This document shows positions 6,409-9,525 of a stretch of DNA of 9,525 nucleotides, piece by piece. Source of the stretch: a bacterium (GTDB lineage: Bacteria > Verrucomicrobiota > Kiritimatiellia > UBA8416); assembly GCA_020048935.1 (NCBI GenBank), contig JAIFLS010000053.1, forward strand, positions 1 to 9,525, given 5' to 3'. Below the pieces are notes generated by a model, which was given only the letters and a program-made list of their open reading frames with translations, did no database searches and was not told where the DNA came from. Each line of letters opens with the position of its first letter. The stretch's first letter is position 1. A program made the translations under genes and the position numbers.

Positions 6409-7440
6409 TCAGGCGATTTTCTTCTGCAGCAGGCGCAGAGTCCCCGACAGGATGGCGGACGGTTTCGCCGGGATGACGACGGCGGGTTGCGGTTTGAACT
6501 GGCACCCGAAACGTTTCTTCAAGCGGAAGATCGGGTCGTTCTCGTTATTCGATGTCAGCCCGAAATCCACGGCGGCAAACCCCAGCGAGGCGGTGTGCTC
6601 AATGGCTTCCCAGTATAACGCATATAGTGGGTGGTAGTGGTTCGGAAAATCATGGTTAAGGGCAACATAGCGAAGGTAGGCGATGCATCGGCGATGATCA
6701 AGCAGTGTCAGCAGTCCGCCTGCGGTCTCCTCGCCGCGTGCGAGCAGGGTGGTGCGCACGTCTTCCGGCGGCAATTCTGCCTGCAGTCGGTGAAAATGGT
6801 TTTGCGGGAACGGTTCGGCCCTGATGGATCGCATGTTCTGGTCGTAGTAACGATAGAAGGTCTTGTGATCTTCCGGGGTTGTGGCCTCCCGGATCGTGAA
6901 GCCCTCCTTTTTAAAGCGCAAGATGTATTTTTGCTGGCAGCCCTGCTTGCTGAAAAATGTGTTCCAGAGATGGACGGGAGGATGGGCCGCAAGATCCAGA
7001 GCCATGGTGCCGACGGGGGCCGAGAAGGCGGTCAGGTATCGGTGGCAGATCTGGTCGGTTGACAGACTGTTATTGAAAACAAGCCTCAGCCAGGAAGCCT
7101 TGCGGTTGTGCGCGGTCTCGAATCCAAGGGCGACGAGCTGGCGCAACAGCCGGGGACACGACGACTCTGGATCCATGAGGATCGTCTGGATGTCGGCACT
7201 TGGGAATGGGGTGAGGCGCAGTCCGAGATGATAGCGTTCGGTCGCAAATCCGGCCAGGGCCACCGTCCTGCCAGTCTCCCGGTTGACGATGCGGAAGTAG
7301 TCGGATTTCGTGCCGTCCGGATCGAGAACCCGTCGCCAAGGGATACCATGAAAGAGGGTGCCGCCTAGGCGGAAGGCATCCTGATCCCATGACCCGGGAT
7401 TGTTCGTCGTTACGGTGATGATGGTGTAAGTTTTTGCCAT
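6409..7440 (-). CDS. FemAB/GNAT-like acyltransferase family protein
   Basis: Seen: 343 residues. The second half has QQKYILRFKKEGFTIREA (about 167-184), the region FYRYYDQNMRSIRAEPFP, a strand-like CIAYLRYVALN, and near 273-312 ALYWEAIEHTASLGFAAVDF, then GLTSNNENDPIFRLKKRFG. Known: a helix ending in G-x-x-x-x-D-F-G followed by an FK-x-x-FG-like end is the hallmark of the FemAB-like/BioF2-like acetyltransferase fold (Acetyltransf_6 type), often found in exopolysaccharide and PEP-CTERM-associated loci. Inferred: transfer of an aminoacyl or acyl group to a cell-surface precursor; the substrate cannot be deduced. It runs against the upstream cluster and its end is 34 bases from the broken radical SAM frame. 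No strong ribosome binding site precedes ATG 7440; a GAAGAAG lies about 15 bases upstream. It has no signal peptide, so it is probably cytoplasmic. Confidence 0.78.
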   Translation of the reverse strand: MAKTYTIITVTTNNPGSWDQDAFRLGGTLFHGIPWRRVLDPDGTKSDYFRIVNRETGRTVALAGFATERYHLGLRLTPFPSADIQTILMDPESSCPRLLRQLVALGFETAHNRKASWLRLVFNNSLSTDQICHRYLTAFSAPVGTMALDLAAHPPVHLWNTFFSKQGCQQKYILRFKKEGFTIREATTPEDHKTFYRYYDQNMRSIRAEPFPQNHFHRLQAELPPEDVRTTLLARGEETAGGLLTLLDHRRCIAYLRYVALNHDFPNHYHPLYALYWEAIEHTASLGFAAVDFGLTSNNENDPIFRLKKRFGCQFKPQPAVVIPAKPSAILSGTLRLLQKKIA

Positions 7441-7692
7441 ATGGTGTCGGCGATGTCTTCTTCAGATGATCTTGCCGTCGATCATGCTTCCGCGTCCTCC
7501 GGTTGCAAACTTGCATGGCGCAGCACTTTCGCTTGCTTGTGTTGGCACTGCCTGGGGATTGAGCAAGGACTGGGTAATACGATCAGGTGTCACAGCCCCG
7601 TGAAAAGGATTTCCGCATCGGGCGACATGACCCTGTCGTTCTTCAAGCGAATCCTTTGGGAATAGAATCGCTCCGGCCACCCCGGTTCGTCC
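7441..7692. other. Intergenic stretch with a nested inverted repeat
   Basis: There is no supported gene between the lipoprotein stop and the FemAB-like start, both leftward. AAAGGATT (7604-7611) pairs with AATCCTTT (7650-7657), and inside this CGACA (7623-7627), loop TGACCC, pairs with TGTCG (7634-7638). It could be an RNA structure in the leader of the FemAB-like gene or a weak transcription stop after the lipoprotein gene; the T-run needed for a clear terminator is short. Confidence 0.35.
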
Positions 7693-7953
7693 CTACTGGA
7701 TCGTACCGGTGTGATCTTGCCCCGCACTGCGCGGCGCATGCTTGCGGATTCGCTGCCTTGATAGCCACGAGAAAACGCTTGTGTCTTGCGGTTGTCCCAT
7801 CTGTTGCCTGTCGGATTCCGAATTTACAGCAAGTTCATCGTAGATGATGCCGGAAAGGCTATTGCCTGGTTCTCGTGGTGATGTTGCGCACGATGTACAT
7901 ATTAATCCTAGCGCACAGAAGAGCATGACATGCATGGTGATACGTTTTTTCAT
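7693..7953 (-). CDS. Small putative lipoprotein
   Basis: Seen: 86 residues from ATG 7953, beginning MKKRITMHVMLFCALGLICT then SCATSPREPG. This is a classic type II signal: basic N-terminus, hydrophobic core, and Cys22 preceded by T-S as the likely lipidated residue (Cys19 is an alternative). The rest is short, polar and without recognised domains, ending RSAGQDHTGTIQ. AAGGGA at 7969-7964 on the minus strand, 10 bases before the ATG, decides this start; the frame is open further upstream to 8031 but that part has no signal character. Inferred: anchored in the inner or outer membrane and facing the periplasm. It lies 252 bases upstream of the FemAB-like gene in the same direction, so cotranscription is possible. 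The function is unknown, and the short tail could also mean a decayed gene. Confidence 0.6.
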   Translation of the reverse strand: MKKRITMHVMLFCALGLICTSCATSPREPGNSLSGIIYDELAVNSESDRQQMGQPQDTSVFSWLSRQRIRKHAPRSAGQDHTGTIQ

Positions 7954-8065
7954 AGTGGCATTTTCCCTTATCGAGTTTGATTTGTTGACTGGACGTCCCT
8001 GCGCAACCGGATTGCAGATGCTACAATGCAAACACTATAGCCCGTGCCCTGTTAGGAGGATGTTA

Positions 8066-8122
8066 GTGTCTCGTCAGATGTTCGTTGGGTGTCCGCGCAA
8101 GGGCGGCGAGATAGGGCGATAG
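8066..8122 (+). pseudogene. Very short ORF behind a strong ribosome binding site, next to the insertion sequence
   Basis: AGGAGG at 8054-8059 is the strongest plus-strand Shine-Dalgarno in the window. A GTG at 8066, 6 bases after it, opens an 18-codon frame (VSRQMFVGCPRKGGEIGR) ending TAG 8120-8122, a few bases before the insertion sequence. TTGCAG (8012-8017) and TATAGC (8036-8041) with an 18-base gap are a poor promoter match upstream. It may be the 5' stub of a gene disrupted near the insertion sequence, or chance. Confidence 0.2.
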
Positions 8123-8125
8123 GGC
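8110..8125. repeat. Tandem 8-bp repeat at the left flank of the insertion sequence
   Basis: GATAGGGC occurs twice in a row (8110-8117 and 8118-8125), ending 2 bases before the left terminal repeat. No matching copy is seen on the right flank, so it is not an obvious target duplication. Confidence 0.5.
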
Positions 8126-8127
8126 GC

Positions 8128-8156
8128 ATTGCGCCAGAATAAAATGTTACCGAAGC
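8128..8156 (+). repeat. Left outer terminal repeat of the insertion sequence
   Basis: It begins ATTGCGCCAGAATAAA and ends ATGTTACCGAAGC. It matches the right outer repeat in inverted orientation, with a one-base length difference and a few mismatches in the A/T-rich middle. Just left of it, GGCGCA and TGCGCC around a central T form a 13-base palindrome. Confidence 0.75.
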
Positions 8157-8176
8157 AAAAATGAGAACTGCAGGAT

Positions 8177-8198
8177 GTTGCGCCATAATTATGTTACC
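8177..8198 (+). repeat. Left inner terminal repeat of the insertion sequence
   Basis: GTTGCGCCATAATT followed by ATGTTACC, identical to the right inner repeat (9353-9375, inverted) except for one inserted base. It contains the transposase stop codon (8194-8196). It lies 49 bases inside the outer repeat. Confidence 0.75.
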
Positions 8199-9330
8199 GA
8201 AGCCTTGAGAGAATAGCCTTAAGTTTGGCATCGATTTGTTTTCGTAGTTTGAATGGATCAAGGTTGATGAGCACGTCGGTCAGGTGTGTTTTCTGAAGTT
8301 CGTTTATATGGTCCGACGCAAGGAGTCTTTCGCATGGGGTTGCGGGCTGATCATACCGCTTATAGTATTTCGCCCCTCGTCGTTCTTTAAAGACCAGCCT
8401 TGTGCTTGAGCAAAAGAAGTTATTGAACAGTCCCGTGGCCTCATAGAGGGCATTGATATCCTTGACGAGTGTTTCATCCTCGATTCGCTGATAGCCCAGC
8501 AGCAGGCGTACATGCGTCCAGTTCTTCTGCTCGACATGAGGGTTGTCATTCTTGCGTCCCGGCCGCCCACGGGTCATCAGAACGGGTGTAGCGCGCTCAC
8601 GGTAGTAGCTATGGAGGTGGCGATTGATGAATTCGCCACCGTTGTCGGTGTGAAAGCCCTTAAGAGTAAATGGTAGTCTGTTTTCAATGGTCTGAAGCAG
8701 TTTGTAAACACCATGCTGGCCCTTGTTCCATACAGCGCCATTTTCAGTCCAACCGCTCAGAATGTCAGTAAATGTGAGGCTCCAGACGAAACTGCCATCA
8801 AGCGAATTCCCGCAATGCGCAACGGTGTCGGCCTGAACGAACCCAGGCTCGGAGACATCGGCATGGCTGATTTTAAGCGGTATGCTGCTCTTCAAATAGT
8901 TGCCGTGCTGCGTGCCGCTCAGCCCCCTGGCTCCATGTTTTTTACGGATGGGCTCAAGAATCCTGTCGAGAGTCCGAGTTTTCAGATTCAGTAGTTTCTC
9001 CCTGCTCTGCGGATCCAGATCACCATGTTTGATTTCGTAGAATGGCAACCATAACCGGATCATCCCAGACATGCGCTTTGAACAGGGTCTGTCGCTATTG
9101 AGCCAAATGCTCTCGAGCACTCGAATCTCTATATCGCCGTATAAGCTCGGCCTGCCGGGATGCTTGTGGCGGGTTCTTGCATCTGCCCGGAGCAGCCGAA
9201 TGGCGTGCTTGCGGTGATGGCCGCAAACCTCGCAGAACTCATCCAGAATGTGACTTCTGCCCGTTTTTGACGCACGCCTATAGCGGTCTTTAATCTTCGC
9301 CAGATACTCGCGCTTTGACTGATTTACCAT
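8194..9330 (-). CDS. DDE integrase-core transposase
   Basis: Seen: 378 residues. A helix-turn-helix-like N-terminus (KTGRSHILDEF to KHAIRLLRAD, about 22-50) is followed by a basic linker HPGRPSLYGD. The rve-type catalytic core has GFVQADTVAHCG (Asp168), FHTDNGGEFIN (Asp229) and NDNPHVEQKNWTHVR (Glu267). The Asp-Glu gap of 37 is close to the D,D-35-E pattern. Known: these proteins cut and join insertion sequence ends. ATG 9330 is preferred because AAAGGA lies 10 bases upstream; the frame extends to 9363, but that part is encoded by the inner terminal repeat. The right inner repeat sits directly ahead of the gene, so transposase binding there could repress its own expression (inference). No frameshift or stop interrupts the frame. 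Confidence 0.92.
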   Translation of the reverse strand: MVNQSKREYLAKIKDRYRRASKTGRSHILDEFCEVCGHHRKHAIRLLRADARTRHKHPGRPSLYGDIEIRVLESIWLNSDRPCSKRMSGMIRLWLPFYEIKHGDLDPQSREKLLNLKTRTLDRILEPIRKKHGARGLSGTQHGNYLKSSIPLKISHADVSEPGFVQADTVAHCGNSLDGSFVWSLTFTDILSGWTENGAVWNKGQHGVYKLLQTIENRLPFTLKGFHTDNGGEFINRHLHSYYRERATPVLMTRGRPGRKNDNPHVEQKNWTHVRLLLGYQRIEDETLVKDINALYEATGLFNNFFCSSTRLVFKERRGAKYYKRYDQPATPCERLLASDHINELQKTHLTDVLINLDPFKLRKQIDAKLKAILSRLR

Positions 9331-9352
9331 AACTAAATGTTCCTTTCCCGTT

Positions 9353-9375
9353 GGTAACATCAATTATGGCGCAAC
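9353..9375 (-). repeat. Right inner terminal repeat of the insertion sequence
   Basis: On the minus strand it reads GTTGCGCCATAATTG then ATGTTACC. It lies between the outer end and the transposase start, overlapping the region where a promoter would be expected. A further GGTAAC core occurs at 9379-9384 within GGGGTAACCCC. Confidence 0.75.
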
Positions 9376-9404
9376 GGGGGTAACCCCGCTCAGCATTTTG
9401 ACGG

Positions 9405-9432
9405 GCCTCGGTAACATTTAATATGGCGCAAT
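9405..9432 (-). repeat. Right outer terminal repeat of the insertion sequence
   Basis: On the minus strand it reads ATTGCGCCATATTAA then ATGTTACCGAGGC. On the plus strand its last bases, ATGGCGCAAT, supply an outward-facing ATG at 9423. Confidence 0.75.
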
Positions 9433-9525
9433 ACGAGGATGTGCCCCGTGTTCGAGAGGAAATCGCCAAGGGCAAGGTGCTCGACGGGCTGATCGGGCAA
9501 CTGTGGAAGCTGGCAGAGGATCTGG
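9423..9525 (+). CDS. Unrecognised ORF beginning in the insertion sequence end (partial, runs off the right edge)
   Basis: Seen: ATG 9423 within the outer terminal repeat opens MAQYEDVPRVREEIAKGKVL then DGLIGQLWKLAEDL, still open at the window edge. After the first three codons the codon choice is GC-rich at third positions and the peptide is an amphipathic, charged helix, as in real coding DNA. Upstream the frame is closed by TGA at 9399-9401 and there is no Shine-Dalgarno. Inferred: the insertion sequence sits within or at the start of a gene and either removed its true start or donates a new one. A GTG at 9441 is an alternative start, also without a usable binding site. I do not recognise the protein. 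Confidence 0.45.
   Translation, partial: MAQYEDVPRVREEIAKGKVLDGLIGQLWKLAEDL

Larger units (their letters stand above)
8128..9432 (-). mobile_element. Apparently intact DDE insertion sequence with doubled terminal repeats
   Basis: About 1.3 kb holding one leftward integrase-core transposase. The outer ends are related inverted repeats (8128-8156 and the reverse complement of 9405-9432), both starting ATTGCGCCA and ending ATGTTACCGA then AGC or GGC. A second inner pair repeats the same motif. The transposase is full length with all three acidic residues, so the element could be active. I see no clear target-site duplication at the flanks. Family assignment is uncertain: the protein is of the rve/IS481-related type often filed under ISNCY-like groups. 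Confidence 0.85.

Noticed and set aside
6631..7062. Plus-strand frame opposite the FemAB-like gene
   Set aside because: Antisense shadow; the minus-strand protein has recognisable fold motifs and this one has none.
8056..9442. GAGGATGT on both sides of the insertion sequence (8056-8063 and 9435-9442) as a target-site duplication
   Set aside because: The left copy is 64 bases outside the terminal repeat while the right copy is 2 bases away, so the geometry does not fit; most likely chance.

Overview
The window looks like an accessory, surface-glycan type region of a Gram-negative-like bacterium. The evidence is a lipoprotein signal, a second signal peptide, polytopic sugar transfer machinery and GC-rich, ATG/GTG-started genes with Shine-Dalgarno sites. 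I cannot name the organism. The GTAG-headed hairpin repeats and CAAC-rich dispersed repeats remind me of PVC-group genomes (Kiritimatiellota/Verrucomicrobiota) and of some proteobacteria, but that is a weak inference.

Layout. (1) At the left edge lies the first 21 codons of a leftward gene with a signal peptide (1-63) and a clear ribosome binding site. It is divergent from the main cluster across about 600 bp with no convincing gene. (2) A rightward block at 680-6154 encodes a TMTC-like multi-pass GT-C transferase with C-terminal TPRs. An overlapping GT2 polyprenyl-phosphate sugar synthase with two C-terminal membrane segments follows. Next come a 551-residue protein resembling the alpha/alpha-toroid polysaccharide lyase (heparinase II/III-like) proteins of exopolysaccharide loci and, after a 333-bp repeat-rich gap, a class I SAM methyltransferase. 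(3) The block ends in the N-terminal stub of a B12-binding radical SAM protein (6180-6374), cut off where a leftward FemAB/GNAT-type gene (6409-7440) begins. (4) A small leftward lipoprotein gene (7693-7953) follows. (5) An apparently intact DDE insertion sequence (8128-9432) carries two copies of the same ~22-bp repeat at each end. (6) The window ends in a truncated rightward ORF whose first codons come from the insertion sequence end.

How the genes may work together (inference). The GT2 enzyme would charge a polyprenyl-phosphate lipid with a hexose on the cytoplasmic face. The TPR-bearing GT-C enzyme would use that lipid donor on the outer face, modifying a protein or glycan held by the TPRs. 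The toroid protein, methyltransferase and FemAB-like protein would trim or decorate the product. The 11-bp overlap of the first two genes supports a donor-synthase/transferase pair.

Non-coding features of note are an inverted pair of GTAG-type REP hairpins just after the toroid gene, and a ~136-bp CAAC-repeat element bracketed by 14-bp direct repeats just ahead of the methyltransferase. There are also a 12-bp phased repeat in the leader of the left-edge gene and the doubled insertion sequence termini. I saw no tRNA, rRNA or CRISPR array.
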